Assembly: GCA_019649035.1 (NCBI GenBank)
Contig: BMAT01000942.1
Location: 330,163 to 387,982, forward strand
DNA from: Elysia marginata
Lineage: Eukaryota > Mollusca > Gastropoda > Plakobranchidae
Direction: 5' to 3'
DNA length: 57,820 nucleotides
A program made the translations under genes and the position numbers. The notes below the pieces were generated by a model. It worked only from the letters and a program-made list of their open reading frames with translations, did no database searches and was not told the DNA's origin. Shown in pieces: positions 25,198-37,700 of the stretch (position 1 is its first letter; each line of letters opens with the position of its first letter).

Positions 25198-27169
25198 CTT
25201 TTATTGCTAATGTTTTTTTTTTGCACCCCCTCGTTTATTTGTCTGGTCAGATTGTCTTGCTATGGGAATTAGGAAAGGGGTGGCGTAGAGGTATGAGGAA
25301 TTTCCAAAACTTTCGGACAACCGCAGTAGATTAGGAGTGTCAAATAGGGAACTCGTTTCAACTCGGAATGGGTCTATTCAGTAAGCTCAGGGAATGATAA
25401 ACATCTAAAAAGTAGACAGAATCGTTAAAATGCAATTAGGAAATGTAACCGAACAAACCTAAAAACCAATAGAGGGTTTGTGGTTTTAAAACGCTTCACT
25501 GTAATCAGATAAAGAAACATTTTTAAAACCAGGGAACACAATTATTTTTGAAGATTAGAATAACGGTTTGTGATTATTAAAAGTGTTGACAATGGTTGCT
25601 CTAGGTTTATATTTGTAATTACGTTTAAAATATATAATAAACATCGTCTTTTTGTGTTTTCATAGCGCTCGGGTTTGTCCGTACTAAATTTTTTTATAGG
25701 TCAATAGAAACGTTTTTCCCTCATTTAAATATTTACTACCCACTTCTTTCATTAACATAATCTTATTTGTGTTGAATCAATAATTGAATCTTTGACTTAC
25801 CCCTTCTTTTCCCTTGGCCCCGAAATGTTATCATTGCCATCTCTTAAGAAAACTGCCATTGCCCTACTTTTCGAAACGTCGACAGTCTCAGGTTAAGCTC
25901 TGCGCTCGCTGAGGTAGCCCTCACTTCATTATTCTTAATACGTTAAAAGGTGGGATTAGCATCATTACAATAATACATTATTAGGTCGTGCATCCCAGAT
26001 CACAGGTAAAAATCACTGTTACTATTGACCTAGTTTTAAAGAACTTTCAAGCTTCACAATAACTCGATGCAGATTTGACAATTTTTACTTCGCACTATAG
26101 TTCTATTTACTGTCTTTCTCTTTTTACTCATTATGTCCTAACTTGTTTGCGTAAATGGTGTGCCTCAGTGGCAAAGGCATTTTTAAAGCCACTCCTTCTT
26201 TTCTTTATGTACTTTTTTTTTCTCTCTCCGTCCTCCTTTTTCATTTCGCCTCCTTTCTCTGTCATTCTGTCTGTCTCTCTCTCTCTCTCACTCACATCCA
26301 TAGTGTCACAGTTTTTACTAGCACGATTCTTGACGTCAGTTTTAGCGTAAACTCTCGCAACAGGAGACCACAAGTCTTTTCGCTGCTAAGAAAGACCGAC
26401 ACATACAGGCAGTGTTGTTATCGACCGGGCACCGTTTAGGCCGGGTAGATGTGTCTGTTTGCTCAACCTGTTTGTGATAAGCAGCACCCCAATCTCAGGA
26501 CATGCTTGCCGGCTGGTCATCTTACCTGGTGTTGCATGAGCCCAGACTGGTCAAATGTTTGTCTAAGTCTTGACACCGAATCTCCTGCGGTTTGCCTGGT
26601 CAGGGGACCAATCAGGTTGCCATTCTAGTGTTTTTTTTCTCTCAAGTTGCACATTTTCTTTACTTGTTATAGTATGGTGAAATTGAAAAATCGAACGGCT
26701 AAACGAGTGTTTGGTGTAGTATAAATAGTTTATTATGAGTTTTTAGTGGCATCATCGAGATTTCGATGATGCAGGACAGATAAGATAATAGAGATTGCGA
26801 GCGATAAAAAAGAGAGAAAGAGAGACAGACAGGGACAGAGAGAGATAAAGAGAAAGGGTGTAAAACATCTTTAAAATACTAAGATTGGAAAGAGGAGTGG
26901 GGCAAAGGGAAGATAGAAAAAAAGCGGAAACTTTGTCGTTGACATTATTGATAAGAATTGTAAGGATTTTAAACTTGTCCTTAGCACATGGAAGAAAAAC
27001 CTTTTTAAAATGAGAAGCTGACTTTAAAAAAGCTTAAAAGCTTAAAGCATACTTCTTGTTAAATATACAGATATGATCTTGAGTCGAACATGAGGAGCCT
27101 ATTAACATCAAACAAAAAAAGTTTGAAAGTCTTCTCTTTTTGAAAGATAAGTAGACTGTAGAAAATCAA
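25198..27169. other. Non-coding, no gene seen
   Basis: AT-rich sequence with a pyrimidine-rich patch at 26200-26290 (including a short (CT)n) and a purine-rich patch at 26800-26860. A consensus CRE, TGACGTCA, lies at 26331-26338. Short frames (26075-26350, 26155-26439) are compositional. Confidence 0.5.
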
Positions 27170-27650
27170 CCATGCCTACCGCTACTAGATGCCATCTAGA
27201 TACGACGATAATTGCGCTAATGGCCTTACGGTGACACACCGTGGCCACATTACGTCGTTATATTATGAATACTGTCAAGGCAATCAGTGCATTACCTGCC
27301 TGTCAATCGATGGGTTGGTACTAGTACTGGGAGGCTTATTGGGGCGTGGTTTTGCCTTTTGCCACTCTGCAATCACTGACGCAGATGGACCAACAACGAC
27401 ACCCATCACAACAACAACAGAGCGCCTAGAGGGGGGTAAGAGACTGAGTTGACTCCTAAGCGCCGTTAGACAAACACCTAGCAGGTCAACGTGTCCGGGA
27501 TGACGGTGTGTCCATTGTCCGAAGTGTCGCAGACCAGTGGTCAGGAGATCACGGCGACTTTCCCTGGTGGTCGTTTGCGAGGTGATGGCATGTGTTCGCT
27601 ACTGGAGCTTCCTCTAGGCAAAGATGTAGGCAGTGAAAGCTAACGAGATG
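27170..27650. promoter_or_regulatory. Candidate enhancer-like GC-balanced block with PBX-MEIS-type site
   Basis: This is a 480-base repeat-free, GC-balanced stretch in AT-rich surroundings. CTGTCAATCG at 27300-27309 is one base from CTGTCAATCA, the reverse complement of the PBX-MEIS/PREP composite site. GATAATTGCGCTAATGG lies near 27204 and ACTGTCAAGGCAATCA near 27271. The 87-codon frame at 27189-27452 has no recognisable domain. The regulatory reading is inferred from composition and motifs only. Confidence 0.3.
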
Positions 27651-28663
27651 CTGAGAAGACACTTCAAGTTTTTGTACGCTTTTTTTTTCAAAATTAAATA
27701 ACTCAGAGCTTTTTTAAGTAACATATTGCATTTGGTATTTTATCCATACCAACGTTGTGCAACTAAAAGTTCTTTATCCTTTAGGTTAAACGCTTAAGCA
27801 TAGCAGACATTATAGTGAGAAAAGTATAAGGATCTTTTTATGATGGGAATAGCTCACTTTTTTCTAAAAATTACTCAAGATCGCCTAAGCCGGTCATATA
27901 ATCACATCCACATCCTCCCAAGTAAATCTTTTCATTCGACGATGTCTTAAAATAAACGTATACCCCTGAAAGCATAGGTCCACAAAAAATGCTCTATAAA
28001 ATTGATGCTTTAGAGACCTAAAACAATTATTATTGAGAAATGACATCCGAGAAAACGAAAAAAGAGAGTGTTTAGATTTCCTTCTCTCCCCTGGGGCATC
28101 CGGTCAAGGGAAGAAACTACCGTGACATGCGACCCCGGGGGAACAATCGAGCCTACCAACGGGAGACACTTAACTGATTTGGCGCTGGTAAGATTCGCCA
28201 TTCTATAGCAAGCAACGCTAATCAAGAAAATGCTTACGTTCTACACCCGTTACTTACCTGGGGCCGAGGTGTTTGCCAATCTAACAGTGGCATTTATTGC
28301 TGCAGTGTCAAACTTAACGGTAATGTGCGGATTATGTTTTTACCTCCCAATTACTGATTGATATTGCTCTTCTGCTTGCCATCTCCTATCCCAATCCTCA
28401 CCCTCTTCGAAGCTTGACACTCTACTGCTTTGTCAATAGGATTTTAAAACTTTAAGCTTTCGGAAAAGGATTTATTCTCTTTTTCTTCTCATCTTTTATT
28501 GTCTCATGCATCGCAGGTGCCTCTTTCGTTTTCTTCTCCTTTCATTTGCTTGCAACTATCTAAAAGTTTTTACTGCATCTGTATGTTGTCGATTGGCTTA
28601 AATAATAATAAAGATATTCTGATAATTATTTACCTATCAATCTAAAAGGCAATCAAACAACTA
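27651..28663. other. Non-coding, no gene seen
   Basis: AT-rich sequence. A HOX-PBX-type TGATTGAT lies at 28355-28362. No other signal is seen. Confidence 0.5.
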
Positions 28664-28685
28664 ATCTATCTATCTATCTATCCAC

Positions 28686-28717
<32 letters not shown>

Positions 28718-28773
28718 CTATCTATCTGTCTGTCTGTCTGCCCGTCTGTTTTTCTGTCTGCCTGTCTGTCTAC
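28664..28773. repeat. Compound (TATC)n(TGTC)n microsatellite
   Basis: Imperfect TATC units (28664-28728) pass into TCTG units (about 28724-28773). Confidence 0.95.
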
Positions 28774-29460
28774 TTGTTGTCCAGGCTTTACATTATATTT
28801 ATCATGACATAGAAGTATTGCTACCTTTTTGTCTTTCTGTATTGCTATCTTTTCACCTCTTTTGTCTTTCCTCCCCTGCCTGGGTCTCTCGTTGCCATAT
28901 TTTTTTTCATAAGTTCTCAAAAGTCGACACACAAGCTGAATTGTTTATCCTATCCAACAAGATGACAGTGCGGTGTCATAGCGTCACTTTGTCACCTCTG
29001 TCCTACTTCTTCTCGTTAGGGCGTTTAAGCAGTTGACGCCGCTTCAGTGTAGATCGAAATTCCTGGTCAAACAATGGATTAGTGTCCAGTTATTGCTAGG
29101 CTCAGGGGAGTGTAAAGTGCATTTAAGTCCACCACCTGGAGACGTAGGGTCAGGTCTAGATTTTATTATGGTGTTTATGGAAACATAAGCGTCTTCTCCT
29201 ATCGTGGGTTTAGATTTTTTTAGATTAAGAATATTGCCAAAATAATTTATAAATATAAAGTTTATGCGCATAGGTTACGGTATTTTAGGGGATCTCTACA
29301 GATGCCAGTACCACTATTTATAATATCAACACAAAAGTCACCATCTTTGTCCACCATTCCCATCTAAAAATCTGAACCTTTCTGTTAATTTTCGATATAA
29401 CCACTCTTCTTTGTCCTCCTTTATGGTATTTCTCCTCCTCCTTCACCTCACCATCACCAC

Positions 29461-29461
<1 letters not shown>
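28774..29461. other. Non-coding, no gene seen
   Basis: AT-rich sequence, pyrimidine-rich toward the right end. No recognisable feature. Confidence 0.5.
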
Positions 29462-29535
<74 letters not shown>

Positions 29536-29605
29536 TTCATCATCTTCATCATCATCACCATCATCATCATTATTATTATCATCATCATCATCATCTTCTT
29601 CTTGT
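29462..29605. repeat. (TCA)n trinucleotide array
   Basis: About 24 perfect TCA units (29462-29534) are followed by imperfect units with TTC and TTA variants. One frame reads as polyserine, but there is no flanking coding signal. Confidence 0.96.
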
Positions 29606-29922
29606 TGGTCGTCAATGTCGTGATCTATTGAATCAGGAACAATTTAAACCTAGTCATCTATAGATGTAAAATATTTTCTTTATTATTGTAAACGCCTCAA
29701 GTACTTGATTTTTTGCAAAGAAAACAGTATCTACAGCATTTTCTTATTGTCTTTTCTAAAACAATCCTATAATTTCTCTTAGATTCTTCCCCTTTTCGCC
29801 TATTGTTCTGAGTCTTTCAATAATTGCCCTCGGCGCTTTTTTATTCTCTTTCTCCTCTATTTTGTTTTTGTTAATTCTCATGGCATGGCAACTGACACCG
29901 AAAAATGTCATAGAGAGATTTA

Positions 29923-29926
<4 letters not shown>
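29606..29926. other. Non-coding, no gene seen
   Basis: AT-rich, T-rich on the + strand. Confidence 0.5.

Positions 29927-29966
<40 letters not shown>
29927..29966. repeat. (GA)n microsatellite
   Basis: Perfect 40-base GA run. Confidence 0.97.
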
Positions 29967-29970
<4 letters not shown>

Positions 29971-30680
29971 CAGCTCACGATTGCTAAGTGGCTCTCCTCT
30001 AGAACACTACCCAACAATATGTTATGTTTCCTCTTAATGTGTATCCGATTTACCCTATCCACTTGAGGTCTGAGCGAGCGGTGCCACTTTAGGCCCAGGA
30101 GCTATGTCTTCTTCGGAATGCGCGTGAAGCCAGTCTAGGGAAGCAGCCAGGAAACAATTCAAGACAGATTTTTACCTTAGACCCCCCCTGCCCCGTATAT
30201 ACACACCAGAAGCGCGAGACGAAAGCAAATCAATAGCAAAGAATCGAAGTTTTCCATTTGTACGACTTTTCACCTGGTGGCGCATGTAGTTTGTTTTGCT
30301 TTGGGTCCTTTTATAACACTACTAACTGATTTTGCCTTGTAATTGTTGGCTCTATCTAGCATCACGTTTTTATTACGGTAGATAAGTTCTTTTTTATATT
30401 TTAGTATAAAGAGTGAGAGTGATTCATACATATGATATTGTTTATAAGGTTCATCATGAGTTATTGATTGAACTAAGTAACTTGTCTACAGAACGAGTAT
30501 AGCACCGCTTTTTGCCGTAACAAACCATTTTAATCTTAGCTAGCAAAAGAACAAAACTTGAGCAGTTCCGATTCATTTTTTGTCACAAAACTCGCCTCAT
30601 AAAGCTATGGGGAGGGTTGAATTGGTCAGCCAGCGAATTGAGTTAGGCCTTAAATACTTTCACTCTTTTTAAAACCCTTA
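29967..30680. other. Non-coding, no gene seen
   Basis: GC-balanced at 30060-30200, with an A/C-rich CCCCCCTGCCCC patch near 30183-30194, then AT-rich. Confidence 0.5.
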
Positions 30681-30950
30681 TGTTTTAAATTCAGTTTGTA
30701 CACGAAATGGGAGGCTGGTGCCGTATGGCACCACAAGAACCAAGAGACCAGCTGCTGTGGGGGGATTCCCGTTCGGCCTGGAGAGGTCTGGACCGGTGAC
30801 CTGCTCCACACAAGTGGTTACCACTCACTGTGAGAGCTTGAGGACCAGGGCCGGCCATGTTGTGGCCCACGGGGTGCCAGAGACTTTTCCTTGGTTCTGG
30901 GTAATCGGACACCAGACCTTGTTCTTTGCTAAATCTGAAGAGAGCTGAGA
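30681..30950. other. GC-rich island with a short hairpin
   Basis: GC content is well above the flanks. TGGTGCC-GTAT-GGCACCA at 30716-30733 forms a perfect 7-bp stem with a 4-base loop. Both strands carry open frames of similar length (30691-30912 minus, 30718-30948 plus), so neither is favoured. It may be a conserved element or an old unidentified repeat. Confidence 0.25.
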
Positions 30951-32502
30951 CAATGGTTCTAAGAATTAGAGGAAATAACAGGGCAGGTTTTCAGGGATAC
31001 AGTGTACACTCTTTGTGAGCGAGTCAGAAATAGGGAGTGAAAGAGACAGAGGCGGAAGGAAGGAGAGGGGTTAAAGAACCATCAAACAGACAGAAGGTAG
31101 ATCCAGAGCAAGAGGCATATCCTGCATGCCATTGAACCCCTTAGTAATGATGGAAATAGCTATCCAATACGTTTCCCCGTCAGCTGAAATTCCCTTAGTT
31201 AAGAAACTTTTACTTTTTTAAAATTGTAATTATGTTTTGCGTTCGACCAATTAAGGTTCGATTTGCAGCACCACAATGATACAGATAAACGAGCTAAGCG
31301 ATTCTATTACGGTTTCATTATGGAGAAAAGCAATAAGCTTGAACATAAACTTGTTTTAAATGAGCTTGCATCAAGTGTTGTGAAACCATTTAGCCGGTAA
31401 ATACGACATGGCATCTGCTAAGCATTAAATGCGCGTTTGTTTTTCGGGAAATAATATTCGACCGAAAAGGTTAATGGTATCCTGGGCCAGCGGGTGAGGA
31501 GGAAAGCAAACAAAATAAGGCCAAGCGTTTCGGTAGAGCCTAAGTCATAATGATACACCTACCGCTCTTCTCAACATTATGCTACTATCCATTTTAAATT
31601 ATTGAATATAAGTGTTTGGCTATTGAAATTCATTATCTATATATCTATTTTAAACACCCGACCACAATTGCAATATCTGAACCAAAGAAGCAAAAACAAA
31701 AAGTTGCAATAAAATTTGACTTGACTCCCACACTGTTAGAGCCTCGCGACGCCTTCATCGAAACTCTTTACCAAATTTAAGAAAAGAATTGTGAATAAAA
31801 CTAGTCTTCGAGAGCTTGCACCCGGGGCCCCTCTTTACCTACACTCGTTTCAGTTTTTACCAGGCCTAACCCCTGTTTAGCTTTAAACCTCTATGCTCGT
31901 GAAGACGAAAATGAGGTAAATCGCGCCCCTAGATAAGAACTCTTCCTCCTTAGTGGCGTCACTTCGTTTTGCGCCACTTCATATGCCAAACATAAAAATA
32001 ACTGGTTCCACTGTCTTTATTGGGGGTGCTTCGAAAGATTGCTCTCAGGATCTCTGTTTTACACCGCCCCTGTCAAAATTTTATGGGCGAGGAACTTATC
32101 TTGAAAATGTTAACTTGAAGAGAGGGCATGATACACCTCGGCCCACCCGCCACCTTGTAACTCCGGCACTCAGAGACTCCAAAATATGCAAGGAAAAGTG
32201 TTTCACTTTGCTCTTTCCTTTTCCTCATACAGAAAAGAATTCTCGCCGAATCTTACCTTTTTAAAACCTCTTATTGTGAATCTTTACGTCATTATTTTGT
32301 TTTTGAAGTAACCCAAGAGGCTTAATATTGTGCCTAGGTGCAAAGCGTTTGAAAAACGATGATAATGAAAGTTGCACCATTGAGTTTCCAACCAGGTTAA
32401 AGAATTATTATTAGTTTGCAAGGTTTTGTTTATATTTCACCTTCTTTGCTAGGTTTTGACACAAATTAACCAAGATTATGTTTCTTTTATTTCTTTTTCC
32501 AG
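30951..32502. other. Non-coding, no gene seen
   Basis: AT-rich sequence. The 103-codon frame at 31953-32264 lacks an ATG at its start and has no recognisable domain. The right end is T-rich and leads into the exon-like segment at 32503. Confidence 0.5.
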
Positions 32503-32547
32503 GTCTTCTCACCCACTGGGGATCATTTATTTGGAAACGAAAAAATG
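32503..32547 (+). other. Candidate 45-nt cassette microexon
   Basis: A long pyrimidine tract (TTTCTTTTATTTCTTTTTCC) leads to an AG at 32501-32502. After 45 nt the sequence reads ATG|GTAAGC, a near-consensus donor. The length is a multiple of three and all three frames lack stops; frame 0 reads VFSPTGDHLFGNEKM. Inclusion would therefore preserve a reading frame, as in regulated neural microexons. It lies on the same strand as the terminal exon, 25 kb upstream. Strong splice-like sites occur by chance in long introns, and I do not recognise the peptide. Confidence 0.25.
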
Positions 32548-34430
32548 GTAAGCTTATCACTGTTCAGATCGCTTTTCTCTGTTACCTTAATGGTCTGGTT
32601 TTATTAGGTCTTGGCAGAATTTCTTTCATTTTCTTTTTATGTGTCTAAAAAATTATCTTTGTGTTTTATTTTCTTCTTTCTTGGTCTGCTAGGTTCGTTT
32701 TTTAAAAAGTACCTGTTTCCCTGGTTATTTGTTTTTTGTTTTTTTTTGCTTTGGGTGGATGTCTGCTTTAGTTTTTTCCTTGTTTTTTGTGCGTGTGTTG
32801 CTCTGTCTGTCAAAAATTATCATCTTTACAAATGTTATGTTGCAGTTTCTACTATTGTTCTTTTCCATATGAAAAGCACTTGATAAAATAAGGATCTTAC
32901 ACTGCTCAACACTTTCGCTTTTCTGATTCACGCTCTCGATCTCTCTTCTCCTTCTTCCATTAAAATGAAGAAAAATAAGGAATGAGCTTTTTACTCTTCC
33001 CCAACATCTGACCCCTGTTCTATCACGCAGCTAACTTCCTTCTTGCTCTTGTCTTTACCACAAGTTTATGACTCTTCCAGGATATAAACAAGACCATCAT
33101 TATTGTTTTTACCTACCTAGCTAGCCTACCTATCCACGCCAGATCGCAAAGCAAGAGCTACACTCTAAACTGTGTGGAGCTATATATTCAGTATTTTTTT
33201 CCACCGCTTGCTCACAGTCCAGATCTTGATCATCCTTGCACAGAGACTGAGCTAGTGTGCTGGTGCTGGTGTGACTATCTCTGGACTCATTAGTGCCTGC
33301 ACTTGCGCTCGAGAGAAGATGAGATACCTGAAAGTCACATTCCTTTTTGCTCTCTCCCGCCCTATCTAAAACACCGTGTTTGAGACTTGAGAGACTATCA
33401 ATTCACAGCGGTTTACCTAGCCCGCCACATTCTTCAGAATCGCAGACACACCAAAATGTCTCACCAGGTCTGGATGAATCTGATGGCCTTAGCTTCACAC
33501 GCAGTCTAAATAGGCAACTGGATCTAAATTTGGAAGCGAGGTCAAAGGCTCCATTAACAATGTACACTTTCCTCGGGATGTAATCACCCATTGTGTTTTA
33601 TGTAGTCTTGCAGTCATAACCGGAGTAAAAAAAATACACAAGGTTTACATTGTCTTTGCCATCTTAGTATGGTAGAAAAGACTGAGTAGAGCAGTTTTGG
33701 ATACGAAATGGTTCAGCAATGAAATATAATTTTCGTCTAAGTCTATATTTTTCAAAATGTGCTATCAAACTAACTCGAAATAATTCGAAGTTTTTCATTT
33801 CTCTTTTTTTAAAACCCTACGAACTAATTCTTTGCAGTTTTGAAAAAGAACGACAAGGGAGAAAGCAAACAGAATTTTTATTTTTTTAATCACAAAAACC
33901 TGATTTCTTTTTTACTGTAAGAGTTCTAATACATGGTGAAAAGTTTTATTTAGAAATGCACAATTACTTCAGTGAATTTTCTTCAGGGGCAGATAAAAAA
34001 AGAGTATTCACGAGTGTCCGTATAATGTATAATGTAAGGCAAGGTTGGCTGACTCTACGCAACTGGCGTTATTCACACATATACCCTTCAAAAAAAATTT
34101 TCACAAAGTTACCCTTGAACCTAAGTAACTGACAGAATGCACGGCTGGTCTCTCTGAGCCAATTTTTTTTTCTCCTTTATCTTCTCTCTTACAAAGTCTC
34201 CCTGCCAAGGCATCAAGCCTCTTCAGAGATCGCACCCAAATCCCATTAATTTTCCACGAGAGCTTAGACTAGCAAGGGCCAGTACTGAGCTATATCTGGC
34301 CCTTTACTAGGAAATACAGAGATGAGAAGTAGTGAAGAATCGAATGATATAGCTTTAAGAGGTTTTTATAATGGTGAAGAATGAAGGTATGAAAATGTTT
34401 GGTGTCTGAGTTTACTGGGAAAGTGAGGTT
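32548..34430. other. Non-coding, no gene seen
   Basis: T-rich to 32880, GC-balanced at 33180-33590, then AT-rich. Opposed short open frames at 33347-33591 are unrecognisable. Confidence 0.5.
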
Positions 34431-34562
34431 ATAGATGGATAGATAGATATACAGATAGAAAGATAGATAGGCAGACAGGCGGATAGATAGATAGATAAAC
34501 AGACAGACAGACAGATAGATAGATGGGTAGAATGATAGATAGTTTACATTGACAGATAGCTA
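34431..34562. repeat. Imperfect (GATA)n/(GACA)n array
   Basis: Tetranucleotide GATA units are mixed with GACA and variants over about 130 bases. Confidence 0.93.
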
Positions 34563-34662
34563 GATAGAAGACCAGTCGTACATACATAACAGAGGCATTA
34601 AAATTTTAGTCAAGTAGGGCAGAAAGGCCGAATAAACTGTGGGAAGGAATCATAAAACAGTG

Positions 34663-34667
<5 letters not shown>

Positions 34668-34714
<47 letters not shown>
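34668..34714. repeat. (GA)n microsatellite
   Basis: A perfect GA run of 41 bases (34668-34708), then GGGAGAG. Confidence 0.97.
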
Positions 34715-34715
<1 letters not shown>

Positions 34716-37700
34716 TAGAGTTAGATAAAATTTCGAATAAAAGACAAAAAGATAGACAGAAAAATTAAGAAGAAGAATATAAAAGAAAACTAGAGAGGCA
34801 GAGTGATACAAAGAGGGAGAGAGAGATCTTAGAAGAAACAGAAAAAAGAGGAAGAAAGGGGGAACCGAAAAGGAGAGAGAAACAGAGACATACAGAGGGA
34901 TAGAAAGACTGACCAGCCAGCCAACAGGTAGAGCACTGAAACTGGAACTCTAGCCGCTGCTGCTGGTGCTGGCCAGACCAGGAATCTCTCATCAAGTCCC
35001 GTGTGCTCCCATAATAAACCTTGCCCCTTAATTCCTCTCCTGGAAAACACAGATGCTCAGCATACTTGCTGGATTTCATTGGCAACACGATATGATCCAC
35101 TGGCTACAGTCTGTTTCCTTCCATACTTTAGCCATCCTAACTCCTCTACCTTCTTTTTTTCCTCTCTGCCACTCTATGTACATCCATTTTCTCTCTGAGG
35201 ATAGGTCTCTCTGTATCATTCTGTGTTCTCATTTCATTGTGTCTCTATGCCACTAAATTGCAACTTAATATTTGCCTTTCACTATGATCCATTCTGCTGC
35301 TTATCAAAATTTTCCCTTCCTTTTATTAAGTGCTGTTATCTTTTGGAACACAGAAACATAATTTCCGTCTTCATTCAACACCGATCGGTAGAAACACCGA
35401 TAACAGATTGCAACACATAATTTTGCTACAATTAATAATCCGTCGCTTAAAAAATATTATATTCCCTTGTCTTAAAAAAAACATCCATTATCATTGGCAA
35501 AATTGGATTTGTTAGACTCCATGCATATTGGAACGAAAATTTCTATCAAAATGCTCGACCATTCGCAGCTAATACTGCTCTCCTCAGTCGTTTCTACCTT
35601 ACTAAGAAGGCAACGACAACAGAATCGCTGATTGCCAACCCCAAAGCACCCCAAACTTTTTGCACTGGCCAGACCAGGTGAATGTAACAGTAGAAGGGGG
35701 TTGAGGCAAAATCTCCGCCTATCTCTCCAGCACATTGATGCGCTGGTCAAGCTTCTAAGCCTCAGGTCCATCAAACGTGGCTATCTCCAGTCCTCATCAG
35801 TGCCATCGGTACCCCTGTGTATCTTCGTCTCCACTTCGGGCCTTGGCCTCTTCTTAGTAGGGCGTTGTGCAGTGACAGTGCATTCCATGCCGATACCTGA
35901 AGTTAAATATACATGTGTTGTAATGGTTCCGCTTTGAGTAGTTCTTGTCAAAATGGTTTTTTGTAATTGACATATAGAATTTTAAGAATATCTTGAAATA
36001 TTTTTATGCCCTCTAAGATGTTGAAAATTGTATAGCTTTGCCTGTTTAGATCCTATTTTGCTTATATTGAGGGAAGTTAAAGACGTTCGTTGTTTATCAG
36101 ACTTCTGATTTTAAGGGTTTCAAAACGTGTTCAGAAGACTCGCGACTTATTCTCTCTAATTTCCTCAACCCGTTTTTAGGTTCTTCGCGATGCTGATATA
36201 TTTCCTGCCGTCATTGCCATAGCTGGGGTCGAGTTGACTTTGGAATAATGATGGCAGAGAACGGTATGCCACCCCTGCTGAATTTCCTAATCGTAGAAAG
36301 TTAAAAGCTTTACCAGCATCAAAAGATTCTACTTCGACAATTGAGTTTTCGAAACCTTGATTAGAAAAAAAGTAAGCCAGGAATCGTACATGAGACTTTT
36401 AATGACCACCAGGCTTAACAATACAGATGAGATGAAGCTTTACTTATCAACCAATATATCGATATATATCCAGGCTATGGAGATATTCATGTCGATGCCA
36501 TTACTTGCCATTGCCTGGTCTATTTTTTTTTATTTTCGCTTCGACCCCTCGCAGTCTCGCATTGATTCGTTGATTAGTGCGTGTACCTGTAGCCGCTACT
36601 GCTGAGATACCTGGGAGTCAACTAGATCTAGCACTCAGTGAGGGAAAAAGTGATAGGGCACGAGCGAATCGCAACTGCCTACTCTCCTTGTTTCTTTAGA
36701 ATGTAGGTAGTGTAAAAGTTCTCTGACTGGTAATAAAACGCCCTCTTTTATGTTACAAAAAATGAGATTTTTCAAATTAGAGGGAGATGGAGGTGTGTTT
36801 GGTTGGGGAAGGGGGTGCGCAAAAGACGGGAAGAATGAGGTATTAAATTTGTTGAAGAAAGATGGTTAGGGAAAATGAAGGAGAAAGTCTGAAATAAAGA
36901 GATTCTGACAGAGGGCAGAACCACCCCAAGCGTCCTAGGGACGGAAGCCCCAGGAAGGGGGTTAGCCGTGTAAGAGGGATATGGGCAAGAGGTCAACTCC
37001 TTGACCAGTGAAGGGGGGACAAGAGATAATCGCCATCCGGGCCCCATGTTGAGCTAATGAGCAGGGCTTGGAGTGCACAAGAGAGATAGAGAGACTGAGA
37101 CAGGGCATAAAAGAACACACGGTAGAGAAGAGGGAAGATTGACAATGTGAGAATAAAAATGGAGAGAGAGAGAGATGGAGCTAGAGGAAGATTTTAATAG
37201 TTGGCACACGAGACAGGGCAGCAGATAAAGAATGATTTCGAAAGAAAGAGGGTGAAATGTCAGACAGTAAAAAAAATACTTTTAGAATAAAACGACGTAG
37301 AGAAAAAAATGACGATGAGAGAAACATTACAGTGTGTAGAAAAGAAAAAGAGTGTGAGGGTGGGAAAAAAGGATAGGAAAGACAAAATAACACCATGAGA
37401 CAGACAGAAGGATACAAAGAGAGAGGGAAGAGACAATACACACGCGTGCAAACGAAGAAAGTGACTCACCGTATCATCTGCCGATGTCAAATTCGGTGTA
37501 TGTGTATCAATTGCGAAGGCAAACAAATTGCTTCCACTTTGAGCAAGTCTAGGATATCGTATTTCTAAACTACAAGACAGGCCGGGAGATCGAGATCGTA
37601 TCCCGTTCCCCTAGTCCAACCCACCATCTAGATCTAGCTGGATGCTTCAAGCCGTGAACACGGAGCATTCATTATTATTTTTGCTCTTTTCTCTATCCAA

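Noticed and set aside
29411..29623. Polyserine frame
   Set aside because: It is the (TCA)n array in one frame, with no splice or coding context.
31953..32264. 103-codon frame
   Set aside because: It begins at GTG rather than ATG, shows no domain and sits in ordinary sequence.
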